64,000 nt of DNA from Nitrosomonas sp. (GCA_016703745.1 JADJBK010000006.1:2232001-2296000); one strand, 5' to 3'; counted from the first letter of the stretch, positions 1 through 9,655 are shown. The notes: generated by a model not told the origin, from the letters alone. Numbers and translations are program-made.

Positions 1-457
1 TTGGTTGGTGCGGCCCGCAGCGCAGCGAGGACACGGCCCTGCGCACCTTGACGGCCGGGCACTGCGGGCTACGGTCGCGGGAAAAAGCGATGAACTTGGG
101 GAAAGGCGAATAGCGGCCGACGGGTCAGGGGGTGCGCTGAAACCAACGCCGCGCGGCGAGCGCCCCTGCGTGCCAGCAGCACGCCTAGCTGGATGGCCGT
201 TGGCCGATCAGGTGCAACCTGTTCGGCGGCATTGCAGGGGGCCAAACGAAGTGCAGCGGGGATGGACTGACGCAGCCGACACCCTGGAGGGCAAACGCAG
301 TGCGCAGGCCTATGAGGGCGGAGGCGTCAGCGATGAAAGCCCGCAAGGGGCGAGACGGCGCAGGCGGCTCGATGCCATGCACGACAGTGCGGCCCGGCTG
401 TGCCGGGAGGCGCACAAGGTACTAGTCAATTACGCTGTAATGTGGGAAACTTTGCTA
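1..457. other. GC-rich unidentified segment, no convincing gene
   Basis: This stretch is clearly more GC-rich than the rest of the window and ends exactly where the first insertion sequence begins. An open frame runs through it, but the translation is rich in Arg, Gly and Ala with no recognisable domain and continues into the IS, so it is not called as a gene. The segment is full of short inverted repeats and begins near position 9 with GTGCGGCCCGC, which resembles the GTGYG 5' end of bacterial group II introns. A structured RNA, such as the 5' part of a group II intron cut by the IS, is possible but not shown. Confidence 0.3.
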
Positions 458-694
458 GGGTCTGTTGACATTTCACATAGGCAACCACAGATATCCACAT
501 GCCATGGCTACCATACTTTCGTAATTTCTCTTCAATTTGTCGTATCGTGTCGCAATTGCCCGATACTGCTTTAGCCGGGCAAAAGCATTTTCCACCAAAT
601 GCCGGTATCTATACAAACCCCAGTCCATATCCGCGTTACCCTTCAACGAGTTGCGCTTTCTCGGTATCACGGCCTGAGCCCCCTTCTGCGTTAT

Positions 695-1888
695 GGAACC
701 TCTGATCAATAACCGATCACCGATATAATTCTGCATCAAACTTTTTCGAGAAGCTATTCATGAAACCTTACCAACAGATGAGTTTTGCTGATGCCGAATA
801 CGCCAATAAGGGCAAAGTCACGCGCCGCGAGAAGTTTCTCGATCAACTTGACGGGTTATTGCCTTGGCAGGCTATGATTGATGTTATTGAGCCACACTAT
901 GCGCCAGGCAATGGGCGTGGCCGCAAACCATTTGCCCTGGAATTGATGCTGCGCGCGCATGTTGCGCAAATTATCTACAACTATTCCGATCCGGGCATGG
1001 AAGATGCGCTGTATGAGATTGAATCACTGCGCCGCTTTTGCGGCATTCGTCTGGAAGCCGTACCGGATGAAAGCACTATTTTGCAATTTCGGCATTTACT
1101 GGAAAAACACGGGTTGATGGATCAGATCTTCCAGGTCATCAACCAAACACTGAGTGAGCGTGGGCTGTTCTTGAAAGCCGGCACCATCGTCGATGCCAGC
1201 CTGATTGCCGCGCCGACTTCAACCAAAAATAAAAGCCGGTCGCGTGATCCAGAAATGCATTCCAGCAAAAAGGGCAATCAATGGTTTTTCGGCAGCAAGT
1301 TTCATATCGGCGTCGATCATGAAACCGGGTTGGTGCATACGCTCAAAGTAACCTCTGGGCATGTCAGCGACGTTGCCGAAGCCGCCGCCCTGCTGCATGG
1401 CGAGGAACAGTTTGTCCATGGCGATGCCGGATATCAGGGGCTGGATAAACGCCCGGAGATGCCGGTGGAAAACCCTCCGGCCTGCGTGATCGCGATGCGT
1501 CCGGGCAAACTGGCCAGACTCACGAAAGACGATTCCGGCGCGGCTCAACTACTGCGCGGGGCCGCCCGCGAACTGGCGAAACGCCGCGCCAAAGTCGAAC
1601 ACGTGTTTCGGGATATCAAAATCCGCTTTGGGTATGCTAAAAATCGCTATCGCGGCCTGGCCAAAAATGCGGCCCGTTTGACCTTCCTGACAGCCATTGC
1701 CAACGTCATCCGTGGTGACGCCTATGAACGTCGACGCCTTGTTGCGTCTGAAATTTGAAAACAAGCCAGTAAATGGACTTGTTTCCAGAGAGAAATAGCT
1801 GTTTTCATAAAAATCAGCGTCACTATTTGAAAATAGTGGCTAGCTTTTGAGTGACTGCCGTTCAGAATGTTTGTTTTTCAGAGGTTCC
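695..1888 (+). mobile_element. IS5-type insertion sequence, copy 1 (nested)
   Basis: The ends carry the inverted repeat GGAACCTCTGA. TTAT precedes position 695 and follows position 1888, a 4-bp target duplication. The element lies inside the transposase gene of the IS427-like element. Copies 2 and 3 are nearly identical inside but read the other way. The left end differs from the other copies for about 15 bases just inside the inverted repeat. Confidence 0.95.
760..1758 (+). CDS. IS5-family transposase (intact)
   Basis: This 332-residue DDE transposase has the N-terminal DUF772-type domain (PWQAMIDVIEPHY, MEDALYEIESLRRF) and the catalytic domain typical of IS5 itself. The first Asp is in GTIVDASLIAAPTSTKNK, the second in FVHGDAGYQG, and the Glu is in RRAKVEHVFRDIKIRFGY. 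It catalyses cut-and-paste movement of its own element. The frame is uninterrupted, so copy 1 could be active and could mobilise the frameshifted copy 2 in trans. It starts at the ATG at 760, just inside the left end. Confidence 0.95.
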   Translation: MKPYQQMSFADAEYANKGKVTRREKFLDQLDGLLPWQAMIDVIEPHYAPGNGRGRKPFALELMLRAHVAQIIYNYSDPGMEDALYEIESLRRFCGIRLEAVPDESTILQFRHLLEKHGLMDQIFQVINQTLSERGLFLKAGTIVDASLIAAPTSTKNKSRSRDPEMHSSKKGNQWFFGSKFHIGVDHETGLVHTLKVTSGHVSDVAEAAALLHGEEQFVHGDAGYQGLDKRPEMPVENPPACVIAMRPGKLARLTKDDSGAAQLLRGAARELAKRRAKVEHVFRDIKIRFGYAKNRYRGLAKNAARLTFLTAIANVIRGDAYERRRLVASEI

Positions 1889-2513
1889 TTATCTGTTTCC
1901 GTATACATTCGCTATCATAGCCCTTGTCCGCAATAATCGCTTTCGCATCAGGCAGTCTGGCAATCAAATCAGGTGCTGCAGAACAATCATTGACCTCTCC
2001 GCCGGTGATTTCAAACTCAACTGGCAAGCCATAACCATCAACAGCCAAATGGATCTTTGTGGTATTGCCTGCACGACTTTTACCAATGGCCTGCGTTTCT
2101 TGATCTGCTGCTCCCGCACTATGCTGATGCGCTTTAACATAGCTGCCATCAATAAATTCCCATTCCCAATCCGGATCAATAGCCAACGCCTTGAAAATCC
2201 TTAACCATTTGCTGCTTAATGACCACGCATTGAATCTTTTGTAGATGGAATTCCAGCATCCGAACGCCTTGGGTAAGTCTCGCCACGGGCAACCAACCCG
2301 CATTCGATACAACATACCTTCTACTGTCATGCGCAGATTGCGCTTGTTATAAATCGCTTCTTGAAGCAGAATCGTCTCCAGCTTCGACCAGAGCTCATTA
2401 CTGAGCATTAATCGGGGCATCGCAAACTCGTTTTGTTGGTGTGTAGGAACCCCAATATTACGAGTTTGTTTCTATCTATGAAATCCTTATCTCAAAACGT
2501 CAACAGACCCTAA

Positions 2514-3705
2514 GGAACCTCTGAAAAACAAACATTCTGAACGGCAGTCACTCAAAAACTGACCACTACTTCAAATAGTGACGCTGATTTTTATGAAAAC
2601 AGCCGTTCCTCTCTGGAAACAAGCTCATTTACTGGCTTGTTTTCAAATTTCAGACGCAACAAGACATCGACGTTCATAAGCATCACCACGGATGACGTTG
2701 GCAATGGCTGTCAGGAAGGTCAAACGGGCCGCATTTTTGGCCAGGCCGCGATAGCGATTTTTAGCATACCCAAAGCGGATTTTGATATCCCGAAACACGT
2801 GTTCGACTTTGGCGCGGCGTTTCGCCAGCTCACGGGCGGCACCGCGCAGTAGTTGAGCCGCCCCGGAATCGTCTTTCGTGAGCCTGGCCAGTTTGCCCGG
2901 ACGCATCGCGATCACGCAGGCCGGAGGGTTTTCCACCGGCATCTCCGGGCGTTTATCCAGCCCCTGATATCCGGCATCGCCATGGACAAACTGTTCCTCG
3001 CCATGCAGCAGGGCGGCGGCTTCGGCAACGTCGCTGACATGCCCCGAGGTTACTTTGAGCGTATGCACCAACCCGGTTTCATGATCGACGCCGATATGAA
3101 ACTTGCTGCCGAAAAACCATTGATTGCCCTTTTTGCTGGAATGCATTTCTGGATCACGCGACCGGCTTTTATTTTTGGTTGAAGTCGGCGCGGCAATCAG
3201 GCTGGCATCGACGATGGTGCCGGCTTTCAAGAACAGCCCACGCTCACTCAGTGTTTGGTTGATGACTTGGAAGATCTGATCCATTAACCCGTGTTTTTCC
3301 AGTAAATGCCGAAATTGCAAAATAGTGCTTTCATCCGGTACGGCTTCCAGACGAATGCCGCAAAACGGCGCAGTGATTCAATCTCATACAGCGCATCTTC
3401 CATGCCCGGATCGGAATAGTTGTAGATAATTTGCGCAACATGCGCGCGCAGCATCAATTCCAGGGCAAATGGTTTGCGGCCACGCCCATTGCCTGGCGCA
3501 TAGTGTGGCTCAATAACATCAATCATAGCCTGCCAAGGCAATAACCCGTCAAGTTGATCGAGAAACTTCTCGCGGCGCGTGACTTTGCCCTTATTGGCGT
3601 ATTCGGCATCAGCAAAACTCATCTGTTGGTAAGGTTTCATGAATAGCTTCTCGAAAAAGTTTGATGCAGAATTATATTACTTGCGGGGAATTAATCAGAG
3701 GTTCC
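2514..3705 (-). mobile_element. IS5-type insertion sequence, copy 2
   Basis: This is the same element as copies 1 and 3, bounded by GGAACCTCTGA repeats and flanked by CTAA on both sides (2510-2513 and 3706-3709). CTAA fits the YTAR target preference of IS5. The target used the last C of the IS427-like element plus TAA, so this copy inserted right at the edge of that older element. Confidence 0.95.
2643..3640 (-). pseudogene. IS5-family transposase, frameshifted
   Basis: The product is almost identical to the transposases of copies 1 and 3, but one base is missing in a short A run at about 3362-3365 (four A where copy 3 has five). The shift falls after the LRRF block near residue 93, before the catalytic Asp residues. 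The N-terminal 90 or so residues and the C-terminal 225 residues are therefore in different frames. No functional transposase is expected unless a frameshift is read through; a sequencing error cannot be excluded. Confidence 0.9.
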
Positions 3706-3745
3706 CTAACGGAATGCACCGCAGGCCAACTTGGTAGAAAGGATG

Positions 3746-3946
3746 ATGACCGACACTGATGGCGAGATTCTGACGCTCGGCGAAGTCGCTGCGTACCTAA
3801 AAGCTGGTAAGCGAACTGTTTATCGGCTTGCTCAGAAAGGCGAGATACCGGCGTTTAAGCTGGGTGGCACGTGGCGTTTCCGACGCTCGGAGTTAGACGC
3901 ATGGATTGCCGAGAGCATCCGTCAAAAGACGGACGAGGCAAAGTGA
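3746..3946 (+). CDS. excisionase-family HTH DNA-binding protein
   Basis: This small protein of about 66 residues is almost entirely one winged-helix domain of the MerR/excisionase (HTH_17) type: LTLGEVAAYLKAGKRTVYRL is the helix-turn-helix and GTWRFRRSELDAWI the following recognition part. Such proteins bind DNA as small regulators or recombination directionality factors. It lies 81 bp upstream of the truncated helicase in the same orientation, an arrangement seen at restriction and defence loci, where the HTH protein probably regulates the operon. The start is uncertain: TTG at 3731, ATG at 3743 and ATG at 3746 are in frame; 3746 gives the best spacing to AGAAAGG. Confidence 0.75.
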   Translation: MTDTDGEILTLGEVAAYLKAGKRTVYRLAQKGEIPAFKLGGTWRFRRSELDAWIAESIRQKTDEAK

Positions 3947-4027
3947 CCCTGGTTCATATAAAACCAAGCCGCACCGGGCAAGCGACGGCAATCACATGCC
4001 GGAACAAGAACAAGGGGAAATCCATTA

Positions 4028-4610
4028 GTGACACAGCAGCTACTCACGCCCTATCAAAGCCAGTATTATGCGTGGCTGCTGACGCGCCGTGCGGCCAGCG
4101 ATACGGTAGAATCGTTGGCGTCCACCCTTGTAGACTCGCAGGTCGATCTCAATCCCCACCAGGTCGAAGCCGCATTGTTCGCTTGCACGAACCCACTTTC
4201 TCGCGGTGTGATCCTGGCCGATGAGGTTGGACTCGGAAAGACAATTGAAGCGGGTCTTGTCATTTCGCAGCGTTGGGCCGAGCGCCGTCGTCGCCTACTG
4301 ATCATCGTTCCAGCGAATTTGCGCAAGCAATGGCACCAAGAACTGCAGGACAAATTCAATCTGCAGAGCCTGATTCTTGAGGCTAAAAACTACAACACGA
4401 TCCGTAAGCAGGAAAACCAGAACCCCTTCTTGATGCCCGGTTTTTCACGAACGGGGCCGGTCATCTGCTCGTACCAGTTCGCAAAGGCCAAGGCTGCCGA
4501 CATTAAGGATGTCAACTGGGATCTGGTCGTGCTCGACGAGGCGCACCGGCTGCGCAACGTTTACAAGACAAGCAACGTTATCGCCAAAACGATCAAGGAA
4601 GCCCTTGCAC
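4028..4610 (+). pseudogene. SNF2-type DEAD/DEAH helicase, truncated by IS21
   Basis: About 194 N-terminal residues remain. They contain the Walker A motif DEVGLGKT (residues 65-72), motif Ia around IIVPANLRKQW, and the Walker B box LDEAH (169-173), the order expected for superfamily 2 helicases of the SNF2/RapA type. Family members are usually several times longer, so the second helicase lobe and everything downstream is missing. The GTG start follows AAGGGGAAA. The IS21 inverted repeat begins at 4611, and beyond the IS lies a piece of IS66 rather than the rest of the gene, so the remainder was deleted. Related helicases often sit in restriction or phage-defence operons with methyltransferases; that role here is inference. 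Confidence 0.85.
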
Positions 4611-5381
4611 TGTTGATACCGGTATAAAATTGACCACCTGTGCCGGTTGAAATTTGACCAGGGGAAATCAGTGCGTAGGGTACTACGCATCTGTGGATAA
4701 GTCGACCAGACTGAGTTTGGTTTTTGCCTCCTGTTAATGGTTTGAAATAATTGGATTCGTTACAAATCTGTAAGATTTTCTTCTGAAGAAGATCTTTCTT
4801 TTTCTCTTTCCTGTATTCTGGTTTTTGCACTGGCAGCGCTTTGTTTGTAACGGAAAGACTCATTGCCGGTTTCGATAATGTGGCAGTGATGCGTCAGTCG
4901 ATCCAGTAGCGCGGTTGTCATTTTGGCGTCGATAAATACATTGCTCCATTCAGCAAACGTTAGATTGGTGGTGATGATGACGCTGGTACGTTCATAAAGC
5001 CTGGACAGCAAATGAAACAGCAAGGCACCGCCTGTTTGTGAGAATGGCAGGTAACCCAGTTCATCTAGAATAACCAGGTTTACTTGTAACAGATTCATCG
5101 CCATTCTTCCCTGTTTGCCAGCAATCTTCTCTTGCTCCAACCTATTGGCCAGATCAATGGCACTGTAGAAACGCACTTTCTTATGGTGGTGCTGTATGCC
5201 TGAAACACCAATTGCGATGGCCAGATGCGTTTTACCAGTTCCGGTACCACCAACCAACACCAGATTCTGTATTGCTTCAGTAAATTGCATGGTTGCCAAC
5301 TGGTTAATCAGTTGCTGATCTACTTTGGACTGACTGAAGTCAAACCCTGAACCGCCCCGGGTTCTGTGGAGGCTATTTGGT

Positions 5382-6287
5382 TTAAGTAACACTGGCAGAA
5401 TCCGAGTTGGCTAACTGCCGATAGTATTGTGCCTCAGCTTCTGCTGGAGGTATATAGCCGATAGGTCCCAGCAAACGCTGATGATTGAACCAGAACACCC
5501 AGTTCAACGTCGCCAATTCAACGGATTCCCTGTTTTTCCAAGGCCCTTGCTTATGAATCAATTCAGTCTTGTAAAGCCCGTTGATCGTTTCGGCCAGTGC
5601 GTTGTCGTAGCTATCTCCTTTACTGCCAACCGACGGCTCTATTCCAGCCTCGGCAAGTCGCTCCGTATAACGGATAGAGACATACTGGGAGCCCTTGTCG
5701 CTGTGGTGAATCAAAGCACCCAGCTCCGGTTGCCGGGCGTATAACGCCTGCTCCAGCGCATCCAGCACGAAGTCTGTGTGCATGCTGGAACTGACCCGCC
5801 AACCCACGATGCACCGGGCAAACACGTCGATGACGAACGCGACATACAGCCAGCCCTGCCAGGTGGAAACATAGGTGAAATCCGACACCCACAACTGGTT
5901 TGGGCGATCTGCCTTGAATTGCCGGTTGACCCTGTCCAGTGGGCACGGCAGCGCCTTGTCTGAAACCGTCGTGCGGACAATCTTGCCGCGCCGTACACCT
6001 TCCAGCCCCAACCGTTTCATCAGCCGCTCAACAGTGCAACGAGCTACCTGTATTCCTTCGCGCTTAAGTTGTCGCCATACCTTGTCGGCACCATAAACCT
6101 GCAGATTGGCCTGTCAGATTCGTTGTATCTGCGGCATCAGATCGTCATCGCGAATAGCTCGGGCACAGCGCAATGCCGGATTACGCAGTTCGACAACGTG
6201 ATGTCGATATCCCGACGGAGCGACCTGCAATACCTTGCAGATCGGCTCGACTCCGTGAGTGTCGCGATGCCGGTCAATGAACGATCT
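5382..6287 (-). pseudogene. IS3-family OrfB transposase with nonsense codon
   Basis: The integrase-core part is complete: SDFTYVSTWQGW has the first Asp, HHSDKGSQYVS the second, and NALAETINGLYK the Glu. In the N-terminal part an in-frame TGA occurs at 6114-6116. The related element at 61792-62694 has Trp (TGG) at the matching position in QQVWESNFRVYG, so this is most simply a Trp-to-stop mutation. A shorter product could start at the ATG at 6020, but it would lack the N-terminal helix-turn-helix segment. The element is probably no longer self-mobile. Confidence 0.85.
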
Positions 6288-6610
6288 TAGGATTTGAGTT
6301 TGCGGTCGAGCTCCGCCTGGGCAAAAAAAGCACTGGCCAGTTTCAGTATCTCATTGGCGCGACGTAATTCCTTGACTTCACGCTCCAGTGCTTTGATGCG
6401 CTCGCGTTCTTCACTGGTGACGCCATCTCGCAAGCCTGTGTCGATCTCGTGCTTCTTCACCCAATCATGCAATGTCGGTGGTGCGCAGCCAATCTTTGGC
6501 GCTATCGATTCTATCGTCGCCCACAGCGAAGGGTACTCACTGCGATGCTCTTGCACCAGACGGACTGCGCGTGCTTTTACTTCAGGGGAATATTTGTTTA
6601 ATTTGTTCAT
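6287..6610 (-). CDS. IS3-family OrfA DNA-binding protein
   Basis: The protein has 107 residues. It starts with a helix-turn-helix of the transposase_8 type (YSPEVKARAVRLVQEH, then IAPKIGCAPPTLHDWVKKHE) and ends in a leucine-zipper-like coiled coil (ERERIKALEREVKELRRANE). In IS3 elements OrfA binds the ends and is fused to OrfB by a -1 ribosomal frameshift to give the active transposase. The frame is intact, but its partner orfB has a stop codon. Confidence 0.92.
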   Translation of the reverse strand: MNKLNKYSPEVKARAVRLVQEHRSEYPSLWATIESIAPKIGCAPPTLHDWVKKHEIDTGLRDGVTSEERERIKALEREVKELRRANEILKLASAFFAQAELDRKLKS

Positions 6611-7032
6611 GGCTCCATTCTCTCAAGATTTGGAGCCTCCTCAAAACCCGGGGCGATTCACCCCTGTAAATGACGCAGCACAGGAAATCTAGCGGCATTG
6701 GTTTGATAACGGATAGAGCGGATGCTGCGCTCAGTTGATTCGGCTTGGAGTAGTTGGTGCAGAATCTTGTCCGATGCATCAAGACTAGCAATCATATCTG
6801 GCACATTCTGCTGTTTCAGCCCGGTATAGCAGTCAGCCATACCGTATAACTTAAGTGCCTTGAATTGTTGTGCGAGAATGTCAGACATGCGGCACCTCCA
6901 GCTTATTCAGGCGGTCATAGCGTGCAGTATCGGCCTGCGGTTCTTCTTTGAGTTTAAGCGTCGTTTCCACTTGCGCCGGTGAATCAGTTTGTTTCAAGCG
7001 TGCGAGCACATTGGTGACATGCTCGGCATTAA

Positions 7033-8225
7033 GGAACCTCTGAAAAACAAACATTCTGAACGGCAGTCACTCAAAAACTGACCACTACTTCAAATAGTGA
7101 CGCTGATTTTTATGAAAACAGCCGTTCCTCTCTGGAAACAAGCTCATTTACTGGCTTGTTTTCAAATTTCAGACGCAACAAGACATCGACGTTCATAAGC
7201 ATCACCACGGATGACGTTGGCAATGGCTGTCAGGAAGGTCAAACGGGCCGCATTTTTGGCCAGGCCGCGATAGCGATTTTTAGCATACCCAAAGCGGATT
7301 TTGATATCCCGAAACACGTGTTCGACTTTGGCGCGGCGTTTCGCCAGCTCACGGGCGGCACCGCGCAGTAGTTGAGCCGCCCCGGAATCGTCTTTCGTGA
7401 GCCTGGCCAGTTTGCCCGGACGCATCGCGATCACGCAGGCTGGAGGGCTTTCCGCCGGCATCTCCGGGCGTTTATCCAGCCCCTGATATCCGGCATCGCC
7501 ATGAACAAACTGTTCCTCGCCATGCAGCAGGGCGGCGGCTTCGGCAACGTCGCTGACATGCCCCGAGGTTACTTTGAGCGTATGCACCAACCCGGTTTCA
7601 TGATCGACGCCGATATGAAACTTGCTGCCGAAAAACCATTGATTGCCCTTTTTGCTGGAATGCATTTCTGGATCACGCGACCGGCTCTTATTTTTGGTTG
7701 AAGTCGGCGCGGCAATCAGGCTGGCATCGACGATGGTGCCGGCTTTCAAGAACAACCCACGCTCACCCAGCGTTTGGTTGATGACCTGGAAGATCTGATC
7801 CATTAACCCGTGTTTTTCCAGTAAATGCCGAAATTGCAAAATGGTGCTTTCATCCGGCACGGCTTCCAGACGAATGCCGCAAAAACGGCGCAGTGATTCA
7901 ATCTCATACAGCGCATCTTCCATGCCCGGATCGGAATAGTTGTAGATAATTTGCGCAACATGCGCGCGCAGCATCAATTCCAAGGCAAATGGTTTGCGGC
8001 CACGCCCATTGCCTGGCGCATAGTGTGGTTCAATAACATCAATCATAGCCTGCCAAGGCAATAATCCATCAAGTTGATCGAGAAACTTCTCGCGGCGCGT
8101 GACTTTGCCCTTATTGGCGTATTCGGCATCAGCAAAACTCATCTGTTGGTAAGGTTTCATGAAGAGCTTCTCGAAAAAGTTTGATGCAGAATTATATTAC
8201 TTGCGGGGAATTAATCAGAGGTTCC
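7033..8225 (-). mobile_element. IS5-type insertion sequence, copy 3 (nested in istA)
   Basis: The element is bounded by GGAACCTCTGA repeats and flanked by TTAA on both sides (7029-7032 and 8226-8229), again a YTAR-type target. It is nearly identical to copy 2 and has the same orientation, so recombination between copies 2 and 3 would delete the helicase remnant and part of IS21. Confidence 0.96.
7162..8160 (-). CDS. IS5-family transposase (intact)
   Basis: The 332-residue product differs from copy 1 by only a few residues (for example GERG for SERG near residue 143 and AESPP for VENPP). The DDE positions are conserved (VDASLIAAPTS, HGDAGYQG, KVEHVFRDIK). The frame is uninterrupted, including the A run that is one base short in copy 2. 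It is a likely source of transposase for all three copies. Confidence 0.95.
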   Translation of the reverse strand: MKPYQQMSFADAEYANKGKVTRREKFLDQLDGLLPWQAMIDVIEPHYAPGNGRGRKPFALELMLRAHVAQIIYNYSDPGMEDALYEIESLRRFCGIRLEAVPDESTILQFRHLLEKHGLMDQIFQVINQTLGERGLFLKAGTIVDASLIAAPTSTKNKSRSRDPEMHSSKKGNQWFFGSKFHIGVDHETGLVHTLKVTSGHVSDVAEAAALLHGEEQFVHGDAGYQGLDKRPEMPAESPPACVIAMRPGKLARLTKDDSGAAQLLRGAARELAKRRAKVEHVFRDIKIRFGYAKNRYRGLAKNAARLTFLTAIANVIRGDAYERRCLVASEI

Positions 8226-9655
8226 TTAAGAACACCTGATTCCAACACCAATTCAACAGCAACCAGTACAGCTTCCAGTCCATGTGTCGGCACTAAACTT
8301 AATACCTTGGCCATGATTCGGTCAGCTTGTTGGCGCTCTCTGCGCCGCAATGCTGTTTGTAGTTGTATCAAGGGTGCCGGTAGTTCGGCAAATGGTGCGC
8401 CGTTGCGCAGGGCCCCCGGTTTCTTCTCGATGACCGGAATATAATGCTGCCAGCTATAGCTGACTTGGTCACAATCCAGCAAGCGGGAATGATTAGCGAC
8501 CACAGCATTGTCACAAACGATCTCTATGCGGTTCGCGTATAAGTGAACCGCCGCCATCTGATTGGCCAGAAGACAAGGAACAGAATAACGGTTACGTTGC
8601 AGTGTGACCAGACAAGTGCTGGAAACACGCGCTAGTACCTCAACATAACCATCGAAGGGCGCCGACATTGGCATCAAATAAAGCTGTTCTTGTTCCAACG
8701 CATCGGCAAGCGTAATGCCGGTATAGTCTGGATGCTGTATTTCTAACCACAAGGTGCGGCAACGCGCTTCAAGCCAACCGTTAAGTTCTTCGAATGAACT
8801 GAACTGCTGCTGTTTGGCTTCATGCCAGATATGGCGGCGCATATCCTGAACATTCTTCTCGACAACGCCTTTCTCCCAGCCGGAAGCCACATTGCAGAAA
8901 TCTGGATCAAACAGGTAATGTGCGGTCATGGCAAAGAAACGCGTGTTCACCACGCGCCCATTGCCTTTGGAGACCTTATCCACGGCGGTCTTCATGTTAT
9001 CGTAAATGCCGCGTTTCGGGATGCCGTCAAAAGCTGTGAACGCACGGGTATGCGCATCAAACAACATTTCGTGGCTTTGTGATGGGTAACCTGACAGCAT
9101 GAATGCACGGCTGGCGCATAGTTTGGTGTGTGCAGCTAACACTTTACGATGAATACCGCCAATCACTAGCCACTCTTCACTCCAGTCAAACTGAAATGCT
9201 TCACCAAATGCAAACTTGAGCGGCACATACGCAGTGCCTTTATTGCCCTGATTGCGCCAGTTCTGAATAAAGTCGCAAACAATCGTATAGCCACCAGTAT
9301 AGCCCTCGTTCGATATCGCTTTGAACAACATTAATGCCGTGCGCCGATCCTTCTTTGGACGGCGCACATCTGCTTCCAGCGCCATTAATAACCGGGGTTC
9401 AAACGGCGTCAGTTTGCCAGGCCTCTTTGCCCTTCGGTATTGGACGGCACTACCATCTGGCGCTCGCAACCACTTCTTTATCGTGTTTCGGGACAGACTT
9501 GTACGTCGTTGAATTTCATTTATCGACAAATGTTCACGGTAAAACATCCGACGGATCTTTGCATACATAACCATGGTAATCACCTCTAGTTTCTCCTGCC
9601 TAAAACTTAAGCAGAATACGTGAATTACCTGGTCAATTTTCGACCGGTGTCAACA

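Larger units (their letters stand above)
473..2420 (-). pseudogene. IS427-like transposase, split by a nested IS5
   Basis: The N-terminal part (1893-2420) carries the start and the first DDE motifs (FIDGSYVKAHQH near residue 90, then DKGYDS). The C-terminal part (473-694) carries the HLVENAFARLKQYR block with the catalytic Glu. Deleting 695-1888 plus one TTAT duplication joins the codons for CIRKQI directly to TQKGAQ with no stop, so the gene was intact when the inner element landed. In the present state no complete transposase can be made from it. The family is IS5, IS427/IS1031-like; the subgroup is judged from overall sequence only. Confidence 0.85.
458..2510 (-). mobile_element. IS5-family (IS427-like) insertion sequence, interrupted
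   Basis: The terminal inverted repeats are GGGTCTGTTGAC at 458 and its complement ending at 2510. The flanking bases are TA on both sides, consistent with the short TA/TNA target duplication of this group. The single transposase gene reads leftward and is split in two by a second element at 695-1888. Without that insertion and one 4-bp duplication the element would be about 855 bp, a normal size for this group. Confidence 0.85.
5348..6660 (-). mobile_element. IS3-family element nested in istB
   Basis: The imperfect inverted repeats are TGAACCGCCCCGGGTTCTG at 5348 and the complement of TGAATCGCCCCGGGTTTTG ending at 6660. The flanking CCC at 5345-5347 and 6661-6663 is the 3-bp target duplication typical of IS3. 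It carries orfA and a disrupted orfB. The end sequences and proteins are close to those of the IS3 at 61425-62733. Confidence 0.93.
4760..6888 (-). pseudogene. istB: IS21 IstB ATPase, interrupted by IS3
   Basis: The first 76 or so codons are at 6664-6888 and the rest at 4760-5347. The C-terminal piece has the AAA+ Walker A motif GGTGTGKTH, Walker B LVILDELGYLP, and the ITTNL sensor region of IstB helper proteins, which assemble on target DNA and stimulate IstA. Deleting the IS3 together with one CCC duplication joins HLQ to GFDFSQSK in frame, so the gene was intact before the IS3 arrived. The ATG at 6888 overlaps the istA stop codon, the usual translational coupling. Confidence 0.88.
6881..9574 (-). 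pseudogene. istA: IS21 IstA transposase, interrupted by IS5 copy 3
   Basis: The main part (8230-9574) has an N-terminal helix-turn-helix (LSINEIQRRTSLSRNTIKKWL), then a DDE core with FQFDWSEEW, KRGIYDNMKTAVDKV and a Glu in GWEKGVVEKNVQ, as in IstA. The C-terminal ~50 codons lie at 6881-7032, beyond the IS5. Joining the two after removing the IS5 and one TTAA gives an uninterrupted frame ending NKLEVPHV, whose TGA overlaps the istB ATG. The start at 9574 is preceded by GAGGTGATTACC. The encoded truncated protein would lack its C-terminus. Confidence 0.88.
4611..9655 (-). mobile_element. IS21-family element with two nested insertions
   Basis: The ends are TGTTGATACCGG at 4611 and the complement of TGTTGACACCGG ending at 9655, each followed inward by AAAATTGACC. 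Genes istA and istB read leftward. An IS3 sits in istB and an IS5 (copy 3) in istA; without them and their target duplications the element is about 2.5 kb, normal for IS21. The flanks do not share a target duplication: the left flank is the helicase gene and the right flank is the start of an IS66 tnpA gene. Confidence 0.92.

Noticed and set aside
5..574. 189-codon open frame at the left edge
   Set aside because: It has no recognisable domain, has the composition expected of a GC-rich non-coding stretch, and ends inside the IS427-like element.
1219..1548. 109-codon frames opposite the IS5 transposase, seen in all three copies
   Set aside because: They are exact antisense shadows of the transposase and are conserved only because the element is.
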